NCBI GenBank assembly: GCA_002633025.1
Contig: NMRB01000054.1
Location: forward strand, 279,271 to 343,270
Length of the DNA stretch: 64,000 nt
Origin: Notospermus geniculatus
Taxonomy: Eukaryota > Nemertea > Pilidiophora > Heteronemertea > Lineidae
Reading direction: 5' to 3'
Shown here in pieces: positions 28,201 through 40,020 of this stretch (within the stretch, counting starts at the first letter, position 1; every line of letters begins with the position of its first letter). The notes beneath the pieces were generated by a model. That model worked only from the letters and a program-made list of their open reading frames with translations, ran no database searches and was not told the DNA's origin. A program made the position numbers and the translations under genes.

Positions 28201-31200
28201 GGAACTGTGGCCGCTCATCGTTGATATTCCGCATAATGATCTGTACGCTTGTACTTCCTGTCAGGCGATTCTTCCCGCCATCTTGGGCATACACGCGGAA
28301 ATTATACGCATGTTCGGGTATTCGGTCATAGTCAAGTTGCTTTGCAACTCGGATAAAGCCCTTGTTGTCGGCATTCCGTACGTCGAAATGGTCATCATCG
28401 ACGGTGTAGGTCAACCTGCCGTTAGGGCCACCATCGTAGTCACTCGCAGCAACTGAAAAAGAGGAGATTGTTACTATCAAAATTCTGATCCGCTAACAAT
28501 TTATAGAGCAATCAACCCTCTCGCCCCCTCCTGGAGAAATCTGGATAATGTGCCAATTGGGCCTAATGGGTAGTTCTGAGATGACAGCATGATCTATGAC
28601 TTCACCCACCTATCAAGATTTCTGTACCGACGTCAATGTCTTCTGAGACATTCTCCTTGATGTACGACGACAACGGAAAACTCGGGATGTGGTTGTTGAT
28701 GTCCGTCACGTTGATACGCAGCTGAAATGGAGGCAGGAAAAACACAGTTTGTGAGGTCACCTACGCTTTGTAGCAGCCATGTCAAGCTCAAGCTAGCTTC
28801 ATAGTGACGTCAAACTTAGCTTGATACCAAGGTCAAACTAAGCTTGATACCAAGGTTAAACTTAGCTTGATACCAAGGTCAAACTTAGCTTGATACCAAG
28901 GTTAAACTTAGTTTGATACCAAGGTTAAACTTAGCTTGATACCAAGGTCAAACTTAGCTTGATACCAAGGTCAAACTTAGCTTGTTATCAAGGTCAAACG
29001 TAGCTTGATACAAGGTCAAACTAAGTATGTGATACCAAGGTCAAACTTAGCTTGATACCGAAGTCAAACTTACCGGCACTTTGCTAGTTCTTCTTTCCCC
29101 AGACAAAGGATTCTCCGTGGCAAACACCATCAGATTAAACGACCTCGGCCATTCTTCATATCGGAATTCACGATAAGCGTACACGTTGCCTGTCGTCTCG
29201 TTGATGTAGAAATCGGTGGAATTGGCGCCGGATTCCGTCTTCAAACGATAAGTCAGTGGCTCCCTCTGGAACGATCTCGCTTTGATCTGTGTGATACTGG
29301 AATTAAGCAGAAGATATGTCAAGAATGATATATCGGTAAACAAGGTTTGAAGTCGGCTAACAAGCAGCCTATTGAACCAGCAGCCTTCAGTCAATCTATT
29401 CCGTTACAAATGACTTCAAACTCTTAGGTACTATTAGAGGAAGACTTACACCCTGTCAGTCTTGGACATCTCTGGGACGCTCACGTCATAGAAATTCAAG
29501 TAAAACTGTGGATTGAGTTTGCCGACGTAGATCGTCAGACGATCGGTCACATTCTGGGGCGAGTACGACGCCACGTCTTTCGCCATCACTGCCAGCGTGA
29601 ACTTGAAGTGATTTTGAGAAATCCCCTTCCTGATCAACGTGATCGTCCCGAACTGGGGGTGGACTCGGAAGTAGTTTTGTGATCCTGGAAAAATGAAAGG
29701 GAGATTGTAGCTTTCACCATTCAAGATGGTTGTTGAATGAAGTCAAAGATATGACTGACTGTCATTTCATCACAGGGAGTCGGTGCACCAGACATTACTA
29801 CATTTTGGAAAATAAACATCAGTGCACTGTATATAGAGCTTGTGCAGTGGCTCATTATGACGTCACTTTTGACCGGTGGTCCACCATGCTGACGTCGACG
29901 ACACAGTGCGCCACGTGTAGATCGCTTCATGGTTGAAGACGCACACTCCACTTGCGCTGACGACAAAGTGCACCACCTGGGTCACCGACGTCATTTGACG
30001 TCAATTTGACCATCAAGATGACGGATTTTTCCATGATGACGTCATCTGTACAATCTCTATTGGATGTTGACATCTTATTGGAGGAGATAGGGAGATATTT
30101 TGTATCCTGCATTAGAGATGAAGAACTAAGTGCAAATATCAACACAACTACAGTGGAGCCCCTTCCACGGACACCTCTGCTTGGAGGACAGCATCCATCA
30201 ACCCCAAGGTGTCCGTGAAGGAGTACAGTATGCGATCTCTAATGGGTAATTTGGCTGCCGACGTAGAGGGAGCCACCTAGCGGCAGTAAGACGAACTACA
30301 AAAATGCATTACAAAATGTGACGTAGTAAATCGGGTCAATTCGCGGACAACGTAGTTAGTCCCTGGGTTGTAGAGCGGCGCGGTGGCGGCGCCGGCTGTC
30401 GAGAAAACATGGCAATATCGTGGTCCTTTAAGTACATTCATGTACATTCATACATCCAAGTATCGGGTGAAGGGTTCAGTGCAGACTCCCCAGCATCATG
30501 ATCACCATTTTTTTCCCTCATTAGTAAATTTCATGCCCGAGGGGTGTATCACTTCATTCTAATTGATTAAAGACACCAGAGATACCTCATTACAGGGTGT
30601 CTCAGTTGATTGCCCGCAGGTGATAGAGATTTAATTCTTCTGCATGCAGCTTCAGCATTACTTCATAAAGTGCAATGCAACCTTGGCAAGTTGAAGTGGG
30701 ACAGTTCAAACATCCGTTCTGACACATCTGAGTTCGCGGGTTTGATTCCCAGAGTGGTTCGTTTCCGAGTGACTCATTCTTCTCGTGACTGTGAGGGTAA
30801 CTTCCTTTAAGGGATTCAGCAGGACAGATCTACCCGGGGCTCTGGTTTTCTCCTGCACCTTACATAACAGATAAAGGAGCCCGACGACGACAATCTTCAG
30901 AAATGCCGTCTCATCTTTCGCACTCAGCACCGAATCTCTGTCCTCTCTATCACGCATGCTGTCAGTTCCAATTTTCGCATCAGTTTAATGTTCATTTTTC
31001 ACAAGTTGGCGATCGATAAATCACAATACTGAGACTATTTCACTGAGCTCGTTCGCAAAATGGAATGAAATTCCTCAGCAATTCACTGCGGGAGGTTTAA
31101 CTCTTGCTACTCAAGGAACTCTGACAGAAGAGCGTACTTGGCCTAGTGGGCAACAAACTGATCACAACACAGGAGGTTTGAGGTTCAAGTCTGCGCGCCT

Positions 31201-32165
31201 GTTCTTTTCTAGGCTTGCTCTATGATGTTTTTTAAACTTCTTGTGAAGAACTATTGAGAACAACTCGTGTGAGAGAAAACTCCTATGTGAAGGAGTACGT
31301 TAGGTCTTCCGAGACCTCCTTCACTTGAGTCCGTCAAGTTCTAGTTCAGCACAAGTTTGGTTTATCTATCTAACAATAGGTGCCACTATCACCTCGTTCA
31401 GTGCTGGGAACACAGAGTTATGGGTTTGCCAGGAAAGGATGCAGGGCTGGTCACACTATTGAAAGAGGGNGGGAGGTGGTCAGTGCGTGTCAGTGTGGTA
31501 GGTGCTCAGGGCGTCTTACCCTCGGTATTTGTGGGACATGTCCATTGCTGGACACACATTAGCACCTCTAGAATAAGAAAACACGGAAAGTCACACGTAA
31601 ATTTGCATAAAACAACATCGAACCAGAGACACAGCATGCATGTCTTGCTCACAAGTGCAACACACAACTTTCATATTGTAGGCCTGAATTCGTCTGTTAC
31701 TTCAGGCCCTGTCATACTTCTGCGTATCCTAATACCTTATGAGTTACATAAAACTTACACATGCATATGAGGTGCGTACGACTGGGTATGAAAAAAATGT
31801 CAATGCGCAACTCATAAGGAATTGGATACGCAGAAGCGTGACAGGTCCTTTACGTGGTTTACAGTTTGACAGGTGAAATCACAAGAAGCAACACCAGACA
31901 GACGACAAGACCAACGGACAAGCATTCACCAAAACGTCAAAACGTTAAGAAAATATTGCCGATGGGGAATTTGACCAACCTGAGACGATGTAGTATCGGA
32001 TTGATGCATTCAGATCACGATCTGCCGCATGGAGTTCGTAGACCACATGACCCTCGAAGGCGTTCATATCAACGGCCGCGATCATCTCTTTGGGCATGTT
32101 TGTGAAGATCGGTGGTTCGTCGTTGACGTCTGTGACTTGGAGGTTGATCTCTTGGATGTCAGAAA
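24889..32165 (-). CDS. Second copy (A2) of the eight upstream cadherin exons
   Basis: Exons at 31980-32165, 29450-29684, 29074-29296, 28610-28721, 28090-28452, 27397-27677, 26562-27011 and 24889-25293 repeat the A1 exons with identical lengths, splice sites and phases. The only residue change I see is Ser in A1 to Asn in A2 in the third exon ([18 protein letters not shown]). The block starts in phase 1 and ends in phase 0 (2255 nt), so its last exon cannot join the first A1 exon in frame. Its last exon can join the exon starting at 13027. It is therefore an alternative to A1, most simply the other haplotype, and not extra protein length. Confidence 0.85.
26288..26360 (+). mobile_element. 5'-truncated tRNA-SINE fragment (A2 only)
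   Basis: 73 bp beginning TATGCGAGGGTTCGTGGG with a B box (GGTTCGATCC), flanked by the 14-bp direct repeat TTCAAGATGATACA. It matches the 3' part of the SINE at 38770-38925. A1 has one copy of the target. Confidence 0.65.
26562..27011 (-). CDS. Cadherin exon 7 of A2
   Basis: Copy of 16812-17261. It encodes the same protein; the last codon is GCC instead of GCT (both Ala). Confidence 0.85.
27397..27677 (-). CDS. Cadherin exon 6 of A2
   Basis: Copy of 17644-17924. It encodes an identical protein with silent differences. Confidence 0.84.
27801..27993. mobile_element. Palindromic MITE, TTAGAGGCCACC family (A2)
   Basis: The most complete member; it runs from GGAGACTTTACTGCC to GGCAGGAAAGTCTCC. 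Confidence 0.7.
28090..28452 (-). CDS. Cadherin exon 5 of A2
   Basis: Copy of 18326-18688. It encodes an identical protein and shows a few silent base differences. Confidence 0.84.
28610..28721 (-). CDS. Cadherin exon 4 of A2
   Basis: Copy of 18846-18957 ([12 protein letters not shown]), with the same GTGGGT donor. Confidence 0.82.
28806..29070. repeat. 24-bp minisatellite beside a splice donor, A2
   Basis: Eleven units, more uniform than in A1, merging into the donor of the exon at 29074. None of its units has the decoy GTAAGT seen in A1. Confidence 0.85.
29074..29296 (-). CDS. Cadherin exon 3 of A2
   Basis: Copy of 19309-19531. It holds the only residue difference found between the copies (PRSFNLMVF here, PRSFSLMVF in A1). 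Its donor also abuts the 24-bp minisatellite. Confidence 0.82.
29450..29684 (-). CDS. Cadherin exon 2 of A2
   Basis: Copy of 19685-19919 with the same length, phase and protein ([34 protein letters not shown]). Confidence 0.82.
29776..30077. mobile_element. 300-bp insertion in A2 only, type unknown
   Basis: A1 runs from CATTTCATCAC directly to GGAGGAGATACGG, whereas A2 has about 300 extra bases between these words. The insert holds several TGACGTCA-like words and no clear terminal inverted repeats. It may be an insertion in A2 or a deletion in A1. Confidence 0.5.
31702..31850. mobile_element. MITE (CACACTTCTGCGTATCC family), A2
   Basis: Counterpart of 21973-22142, about 20 bp shorter in the core. 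Confidence 0.65.
31980..32165 (-). CDS. Cadherin exon 1 of A2
   Basis: Copy of the exon at 22271-22456 with the same protein, acceptor and GTTGGT donor. No upstream coding exon that would supply its first base was recognised. Confidence 0.82.
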
Positions 32166-32302
32166 CTGGAAGGATAAACACAGAGATATTGATGAGGTGT
32201 CAGATAAAACCTGGGAGAGTCTCTGATGAATACACAACGCTCCATCGTAAAGTGGAGAAAACCTGCAAGAAAACAGTATTCTGATCCTGCCGACCCTTGC
32301 AA

Positions 32303-32620
32303 GCTTGGTAGTGGTTGAGCGTTGGACTTGAAACTGAGAGGTCACGGTTCGATTCTCGCTTGCACCGCTCTGTACTTTCAATAGGAGCAGTCAGATGGCA
32401 GCAAAGTCTTAGCGGACCAATGTACAGGAAAATCTACGTGAATGACTGGGTCCGCTAGATGCATTAAATTGGGCCGTACGGACACCTAGTGGTCAACTCG
32501 CTGACAGCTCCTATTGGTGAAAGGAACATGAGCACTGAACGAGCTGCACCTTGAGGTCCCCAAAAACGTTTCTGGAGAGACAGGGTGATAATGTGAAGTG
32601 TTCTGAGACTGTATCAGAGT
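32303..32620 (+). mobile_element. tRNA-derived SINE in A2, interrupted
   Basis: Counterpart of 22600-22790, interrupted at 32383-32512 by a MITE, which gives the order of insertion. Confidence 0.6.
32383..32512. mobile_element. Small MITE inserted into a SINE (A2 only)
   Basis: 130 bp with ends AGGAGCAGTCAG and CTGACAGCTCCT. A1 reads straight through as CTCAATTGGTGAAAGG, so the empty site is visible. It interrupts the SINE tail shared by both copies. Confidence 0.65.
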
Positions 32621-33446
32621 GGAAAGTGCATAAACGTTTTCTCCACCAGGATTTTACCATTTCATTTGAGAATGCTACAGGACCAACGACAATGTTGTGA
32701 TTTTCTCACGAATTCTGAAATGGACAGTGAAAGTCGTCATTCTAGTCGCCATTCAGTCTCAGACCCTATCTACCCTCCATAATATTCAATCAACCTCCAC
32801 AAGCCGTTGTTGCACAGTCTGCCTGTCAGCCATGAAATCACCCCATACCCGCCCCCTCCATCTCATCCCGCGGGTGTAAAACCAATCTCAGTGGTACTCA
32901 TCCATCCATGAATGCATGTGACATGATTATGTACTAAATGGTCAATAATTAGGTTACAATTACTTGCTGCCTTGCGGCGATATTCTTATGCCAGCATCTG
33001 AGGGAATCGGAGGACGAGAATCAATCGTTTCTTTGCAGTCGTATGATTAGCAACTAGAATGATATTGGATACAGTTGTGATCATTTAGATCGGAGTTTTT
33101 TTGCAGGGGAGTGTTCACGACTTGATTGCCCAGGCACCAAGATAGAGCAGAGCACTACGCTGTAATTCTAGTCACTTAATCAATGATGGCGGCAGACAGG
33201 ATGCTCTTCATTTCCAGAGGAGGCTATTTCAACTAACGTGACCTGAGAATACTCGTCAGCGGTTCGTATATTGACATCCGTCACATCTCACACACTGATC
33301 AATGATGCTCGTGTCAGAGCTTCCTTGCAGGCATTACGCTGTAGTGTTGGATCAATTTCCTAAACCAGGATGGGGACTACGATCATTCCCTCTCTGTGAA
33401 CGAACCAAAGCTGATCAGAATCCGGGCCTTATAACACAGTTTTATA

Positions 33447-33667
33447 GAGATTCTTCATGAGACATCACATTTCCATGACGACACAATGCCGCCATATTGG
33501 CCGTCAAAATGTCAAGTGACATCACGGCATGAACACAGCATCAACACACAGATTGGACGTCAAAATGTCACGACGTGACAGTTTTGATGTCGTCACCGAC
33601 CATTTGACGACTAACGTAGCCGATTCTTTGCAGTCACGTGACCGTTGTGACGTCAATGAAGAACCTC
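33447..33667. mobile_element. Palindromic CRE-rich MITE, A2
   Basis: Counterpart of 23615-23836. Confidence 0.7.
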
Positions 33668-34187
33668 TTTGTGGATGTGTACTTTAAGACGTTCTCGTAC
33701 AAAAAATGAACGAGGAGTTTGAGAGTGCTTCTACAATCAATCACCGCAGACATACGGTACATCCACATTATAATACGCCCATGTCAACTTTTAATTAATT
33801 GTCCCCAAAACCAATAATCCTAACAGATTACCCACTCCGCCAATCATAAGTCCCCATTGACCCAATAAAGAGCCGTGTTTTTATAAATTTTATGGGAAAA
33901 GCGATATCGTCCGCAAACTGGTACACGTGTGATATTGTGCTATTGTTTGCCTATTGTCTTTGTCGTGACGCAACATTCGATCCTGGTCAATATTTACTGT
34001 GGCTTACACTCTGGGTCAGATTCTCGCAGAGATTAATCAGCCGCTAATCCTTCTAACGATGTTTAGCGAACGACTTTTGTCATTTTGTGGCTCTGTCAGA
34101 GCGGTGCAGTGGAAACATGAACGCTTGTCACTGCTGAGGTTCAAGGTTCGAGTCCGACCGAGTCTTCATGTGAGACAGGACTGCCTC

Positions 34188-34929
34188 TAACGTCCCGACC
34201 TAAAATTTCGCCAGCGGAATGACGTCGAAATTTTGACGTTAATCACCCAGAGGCCGAGGGGGGCCTAAAATTTCGCCAGTTTGCGAATTATCTGAGTTTT
34301 CTTCTAAATATGATGGTTATTCTTTTGAATAACGCGATACGATTGCAGTATCACCTGTATCGGAGGCACTGTATAAAACTAAATTAAATTGATTGGCACA
34401 TAACCGGAGTATCAGCCATCGCAAGTTGGCACCCGTGCCAAAGGCAAAAATCAAGCGCCGCGCAACCAAAATACCCGCCAAACGGGGTTCTGCAATTTCG
34501 CCACTTTCATTTTAAAGCAGAAAAAAATATGAAAAACCCAGTATTTTCTTAAATACGTGGAAAGAATGTCAACTTTGGGTTACACAATCGGTACAGTCAC
34601 ATTTCAAGGTAAATCAACAAAGATGGGACGCAGGATAGCTGGACTGAAACTGCCCGCCGTTTTCTTTTAAATTCGTCGTAAGCAGCAATTGAGCGACATG
34701 AAACTTGTGACGCACACGTTTGACGGAGATTTAAACTGAAGCTGATGAACGGATTTCAATAAGAAACTGAGAAAACATAGAGTGGATCTACCTCTTTCAC
34801 ATCGTGCAAGAATTTGTGTCGTTGATGACACAGACTTTCAACAATGCAGACGACAACCGAATAAGTGCCGATTTTTTTTGCGCGCGTGACGTCATCGTGA
34901 CGTTGGCGGAATTTCAGGTCGGGACGTTA
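34188..34929. mobile_element. MITE-like element present in A2 only
   Basis: The ends TAACGTCCCGACC and GGTCGGGACGTTA are perfect inverted repeats, and the similarity continues for about 25 bp with mismatches. A1 has the uninterrupted CTCTAACGGCAG at 24352. The motif AAATTTCGCCA recurs inside (34266, 34494). There is no ORF with a known domain. Confidence 0.7.
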
Positions 34930-35042
34930 GCGGCAGTAGTCTCCTACTGCGGCAAAGAGACTTGCCGAGGTTCTCAGGCCAATAATGGTGAAAATGCAAA
35001 GTTTCTTGGATACCTAGCTGGCCGAGATGTTGCCTATAAAGT

Positions 35043-35180
35043 GGGGTTCATTGGCACACGGATCCGGTCCGTTTTCAGTCCGTTTGCCCCTAGTTTTCCG
35101 GATACGACAATGCAAAAGTCCATTTGATTTATTTTTTTACGGACCTGAATCGGACAAAATCCGTGTGCCAATGAACCCGC
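35043..35180. mobile_element. Small MITE, intact in A2 and cut in A1
   Basis: GGGTTCATTGGCACACGGAT at the left is mirrored by ATCCGTGTGCCAATGAACCC-like sequence at the right. In A1 (24472-24526) the middle is missing and only the two ends remain. Confidence 0.65.
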
Positions 35181-37317
35181 TTAACACTGCACGTCTGCTG
35201 AAACTTCACTGATGTTGGCAGCCACCAAAGCACAGGAACTTTGCTCCACAGATAATTCCTGATGTCACTCGACTGCCCAGCAACCAGATTGATTCATCTA
35301 TTTCCCATCACCCGCACAACCAAGTCTAACAACGCAATTATCACACGGAACAAGAACCTCAGGAAATTCTCCAAATCAAATCAACAATTAATTGAATAAA
35401 TTAAAAGACAATGATTGACAGGTGTCCATTGTGAACCCCGCACGTGAAAAAAGTTGATGCTAATTGACAACAACCTGTCTAATTATGGGCTGAGATAATT
35501 ACACCGCAGGATGTGAGGAGCATCGCAGTCGGTGACATCTTTTTCCGAGTAATGCATGCCATGATGTTTTATGTTCTAATTATACGTCATTATCTAATAA
35601 AGAATGTCGAGACAAAAACAGGTGTCAAAATATCTTACTTTCTTCATTTGATTACTGAATACATTACACCATGGAAACGAACAAAATTGGAATTCACAAA
35701 CAGACGAAAGTCTGTGATTGCAATTAAAGAATGCTTCTTTGATCAATCCAGTGGAAATTGGAATACAAGGGAGCTGTCTTAGTTGTCATGGTTTCCGAGT
35801 CGAGAAGTCATTTATGGGGGAAACAGGAGCTGTTACCAAGTCCCTTGGGTGTGGTGAGCAGGCGGATGGTGACACATCGAGTTACAGTCTATTATGGCGA
35901 GATACGGACTTCTGTACGGGAAATTTGCGTTGAGGGTCACAGCTCAAGGTCAAACTTAAGACGACAATCTAAGATGACTAGAGGGAACACTCTTTGGCAG
36001 TGTGGTCTTGGTTGGCTCAGTCGAGTCAGCACATTTTGATGGATGGTTGAAGATTCAACGTTCAACATACATGTATACTCCTTCCAAAATATCGTACCGA
36101 TACATTCTTGCCAAACCAAGCCACGAAATCAAGACATAATTTACCACACAGTAGATGCAGAATGTTGCCATCGGCACCACCACCGTAATGAAATGAATGC
36201 ATCGAGAAGCTCAAGGGAGCGCGAAGGGGTAATTCTCGGCCATGATTGATGGTTGGAGAGCTGACCAAGTGATTAAACACAACGGCAGCTCCCCGTGACA
36301 ATAGACCAGTGGTAATATCAAGGTTAGAGACAATGGCGGCCGAGGCGTGATGGGAACGCGAGATTGGATACGGGTGACGCTGAGCGAAGGTATGGCGCCA
36401 ATGCTGACAAAATATTGGGGATGTTAAATCGTGTTTGGCTTGCTCATTGGGGGTCGTGGAATGAATAAATATACGGGGAAAGGGATGCTGTGGTATTTGC
36501 CAATCACCAGATCTGAATGCCAGGCATTTCGTCTCCACAGGGTGACGAGTAGAGACAGGGTGATGAAGGAATGTTGGGTTTATCATGGTTGTATATGAAA
36601 TGGCCGGGATCCAGATGGATTTTTCATGCAATGCTTGCATTCATTGTCGATGCGATGACAGCCACAGGTGCATTCAATGTCTTAACTTAGTGCCACCTGC
36701 ACTGTCCAGAAGATGACAGGAGCATGGAGGAGCTTGTGCTCCAGCTGCTGCCCTCTCCCTCCCCTCCCCACACTTTCCAGTGGTTGAATTCCCAGGCTCA
36801 CAGTTCGCAGCTGTGTCCCTGTCGGGTTTCATTAACTTACACCACTCATCACGTGTGGTTTTGCATCATCAGATACACCACTGACCTCTGCGACAGCTTT
36901 CAAAGTCCAACAACGGATCACAACAAATTTAGACAAAGCTCCACGCCGGGTGGTGATTCTTGATCATGTGCGTGCGACCCTCGAGGGAGAGAAGTATCAT
37001 TGAACCAATCACGACAACCCCGATCAGAATGATACTCAACAACAATCAGTTACACGACGTCTGCCCATGCTGTGAATTAAATGAAATTGCGTGGTTTCTC
37101 CGGAGAATCCCCAAATCAGACTGGTATGAGTCACTTATTATTCATGGTCATTGAGACAGGAAGTAGTCGGAGACGATCAGCATCGAGATGAAGGACCTGG
37201 GCATTTTGCAAAAAACATGAATGAGAAATGAAAATAATCAATAGCACGGTGTCTTTTCCGGTGAAAATGAGAACGCACTCGCTGTCAGCTCTTCGTTTTT
37301 CAAACATCAGTGTGTGT

Positions 37318-37584
37318 ATTGTACTGACTTCCCATCAGAGCCGAAGCCATAGCATTATTGGCCCTGGCATGCCTGGTAGAGGCCATCACAAGCGACTCAT
37401 GTTCCTCACTTGGATGGGGTCTTTTACTTGCCGTTGCAAAGGCACAAGGTACAAGGCACCACAGCTTACTGTCCCATGTGGAGACATGAAAAGCCAGGCA
37501 TGATCAATCCCATATGGCCTGGGATTTGAACCCGCGACCTACTGCTTGCTGAGCAGACATAATAACCACTCGGCTGCCCAGGAC
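37318..37584 (-). mobile_element. Ser/Leu-tRNA-like SINE, minus strand
   Basis: Same family as 13135-13400. On the minus strand the head reads GGGCAGCCGAGTGGTTAT, a good tRNA-type A box, followed by a B box and the shared body. Confidence 0.7.
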
Positions 37585-38769
37585 TCGTCAGCGCCTGGAT
37601 GAGCATCTCCGCAGTCGTGCCTACAGAAAATCTGCATCAGGAGTCATAGTTTCCATACAACATGAAGAACGTGTCTGACGGGGTTGAACCAGGGACCACA
37701 GAGGTGGATGTGTCGGCCGATGTCTCCACTACACCACTCTGACCGGCCAGGAACACTTCCATGCCACACACAGATACAACTGCTCAGGAAAAAAACCCTG
37801 GTAATTTTCTTGTGATTACTCCCCGTGGCACTAAATGTCAATAAGGAAACCCGATCCATGAGGTGATAATTATAGCATAATAAAAATCGATGCCATTCAC
37901 TCATTGGAATTTAGTCGGGATCAATTTCACATATTAACAAATAACAGGTCAAACAGGAGGAGGGCTTTTAACTATTTATGCTGTTTACAGCAAAATTATG
38001 TGAAACAGGATCCTGTTTGATCAGCATTGATTTTTCATCCGTTCCAGAAAATTCTTCCTTGCAGATATCGGCATTTTACGAACTTGGGTATAAATCGATT
38101 GTTTAGGAATAGATCCAAGCTATCTTTGTTTGGGTTGGTACGGGAATACGATGCCAGGCCTTTTAGCATGGAAATAATTAAAGTGGCAGAATCTATTGTT
38201 CCTTTCATATTTCAGACATGTAGTGAATTTCACGGGAAATGCCATGAGCTATCGCACAAATATTCTCTCATTGAACCGTTTCGACGGTTTTTCCGATTTT
38301 CTATACATTTGGAAAAACAAGCAACGGAAGTTTGGAATTTCCAACAATAGGAAGGTTTAGACAGCATTCCAAATCCCAACTCAGACTCCAGANTTGCCAA
38401 CTCTATGTCAGCAATCAAATACAATGTTGTTAATTCCTAAGTAATGGTGTCAATGAGGGCATCGCCACTTCTCCACGGAAAGATGTCGCTGCGACCGTAT
38501 CAGGCCTTTTCATTGTCTTCAGGACGTCATCTCCGTGGCAATACGAGGTGCGGGCATGAAGCCACAACGTCACGGTAGTATGATCGCTGACGTTCCCGTA
38601 CAACGTCACAGTGGAAAAGTTGATACAGTCGCAGCGCCATCAAATGGTAGAAAAAGAATGGCTACAACCCCGTTCACTCTGAAAAGCAAATAGAGCCCAC
38701 CTGAGTGGGTGAGAATTTAGGAACTCAGACTTGGAGCAGATTTTAACTTCTGTAACATGAAAGAAGATG

Positions 38770-38925
38770 AAGGAAGATTTGGGATGGGGATTTGGCCTAG
38801 TGGTTAATGCATGCTGCCCCTTAGTGCTGGCGATTGATGCCTTATGCGAGGGTCCGTGGGTTCGAATCTGGTAGAAGGACGTGATGACTTTCACCTTAGA
38901 AACCCATTTCTATTTCTATTTCATG
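38770..38925 (+). mobile_element. tRNA-derived SINE
   Basis: A-box-like GGCCTAGTGGTTAATGC and B box GGTTCGAATC, then the tail TTTCTATTTCTATTTCA. Near-identical 13-bp direct repeats (TGTAACATGAAAG/TGTAACATAAAAG) flank it. Confidence 0.65.
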
Positions 38926-39589
38926 TAACATAAAAGAGGTGCAATCAAAAATACATGTATATATTTTTCGTGCAATGAAAGATGGAGGCAAAAGCAGGAT
39001 GGGAAGAAAGGTTAGGGCTAGGGTCAGGGTCAGATGTCACAGCTGGGAAGGTTGTGGTAAGTCGAATATGAACGTACATGTTGACTAAATAAAGTCGATA
39101 AGAGCTCAGAAAATAGAGCCTTCAATAGCACCGGGATGCACATCTAAACAACCGTATAGTGAAAATCAATATCTGACAATATCCTAGCTAGCGTTGGCAA
39201 CATGGTCTGTACATTTCAGAAGCAGAACGCTGTGTAGATTTTTCTATCGATGCACGGGTGGCAGTAGCACAACTCTAGTCGTTTGTATTGGAGGCAGTCG
39301 CATTGGCAAACATTGAAAAAAGACGACTCGATAAAAAGTTATTGGCAATATCTCGATTCTTTTTTATGTGGTCCGATATCGTCCAATAAAGCGGAAGGTG
39401 ATGTTTCCAGTATGAGGGAAGTGTAACCAAGATACAAGAGTTTTACAAGAGTTCAAAATCAGAGTGACACTGAGATCTCTGCTGAACTGTCAACTCACGA
39501 TTGGTAGATTGCTATCCCCCAAAATGAAAATCATGTCACCAGAGGTCAATCAGTCCCCCATAAGTGAACAGTCACCAATCAACCCATCG

Positions 39590-39952
39590 ACAGTAGTGGA
39601 CACCAGTGGACATCGATCCCCTGGAGAAGCAGGCACATACCCCAGGAGTAGTGCACATACGCCCCCAACAGCAGTGGACACCCGCACGCGAAGGGTAGTG
39701 GACCCTCAACCATCAGAGTATTGGATGCCTGTCCCCTAGATCTCCTGGATCCCCTCCACCGAAGAGTGGAGGACACCTGACCTAGCTAGTGGACCCTGCC
39801 ACTAGTGGTGTATATCTGTCCCCTAAGAGCTAGAGGACCACATCAAACGGTGGTTGACACCTGCCCCTGAGATTGGTGGACCCCTCCTCCAATTATAGTT
39901 GACACCTGTCTCCTAGGGTAGTGGACCACTCCCCCAGTCCCCTAGAGTGGTA
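39590..39952. repeat. Degenerate minisatellite running into a gap
   Basis: Words such as AGTAGTGGACACC and TGTCCCCTAG recur about every 30 bp until the N run at 39953. The gap is probably an unresolved part of the array. Confidence 0.65.
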
Positions 39953-40020
39953 NNNNNNNNNNNNNNNNNNNNNNNNNNNNNNNNNNNNNNNNNNNNNNNN
40001 NNNNNNNNNNNNNNNNNNNN
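39953..40020. other. Assembly gap
   Basis: 68 N, at the edge of a minisatellite. Confidence 0.99.

Larger units (their letters stand above)
24627..35279. repeat. Tandem duplication unit A2 (10.7 kb)
   Basis: Direct head-to-tail copy of A1, ending at CTCGACTGCCCAG near 35279. Against A1 it has extra insertions at 26288-26360, about 29776-30077, 32383-32512 and 34188-34929, and a small internal doubling near 24700-24745. One unresolved base at 31470 marks the place where about 350 bp of A1 has no counterpart. Confidence 0.88.

Noticed and set aside
24889-32165. Cadherin with eight additional exons
   Set aside because: The A2 to A1 junction is out of phase, so the two blocks cannot be read as one longer protein.
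36062-36640. 192-codon minus-strand open frame
   Set aside because: No known domain, His/Pro-rich random look, no splice or conservation support.
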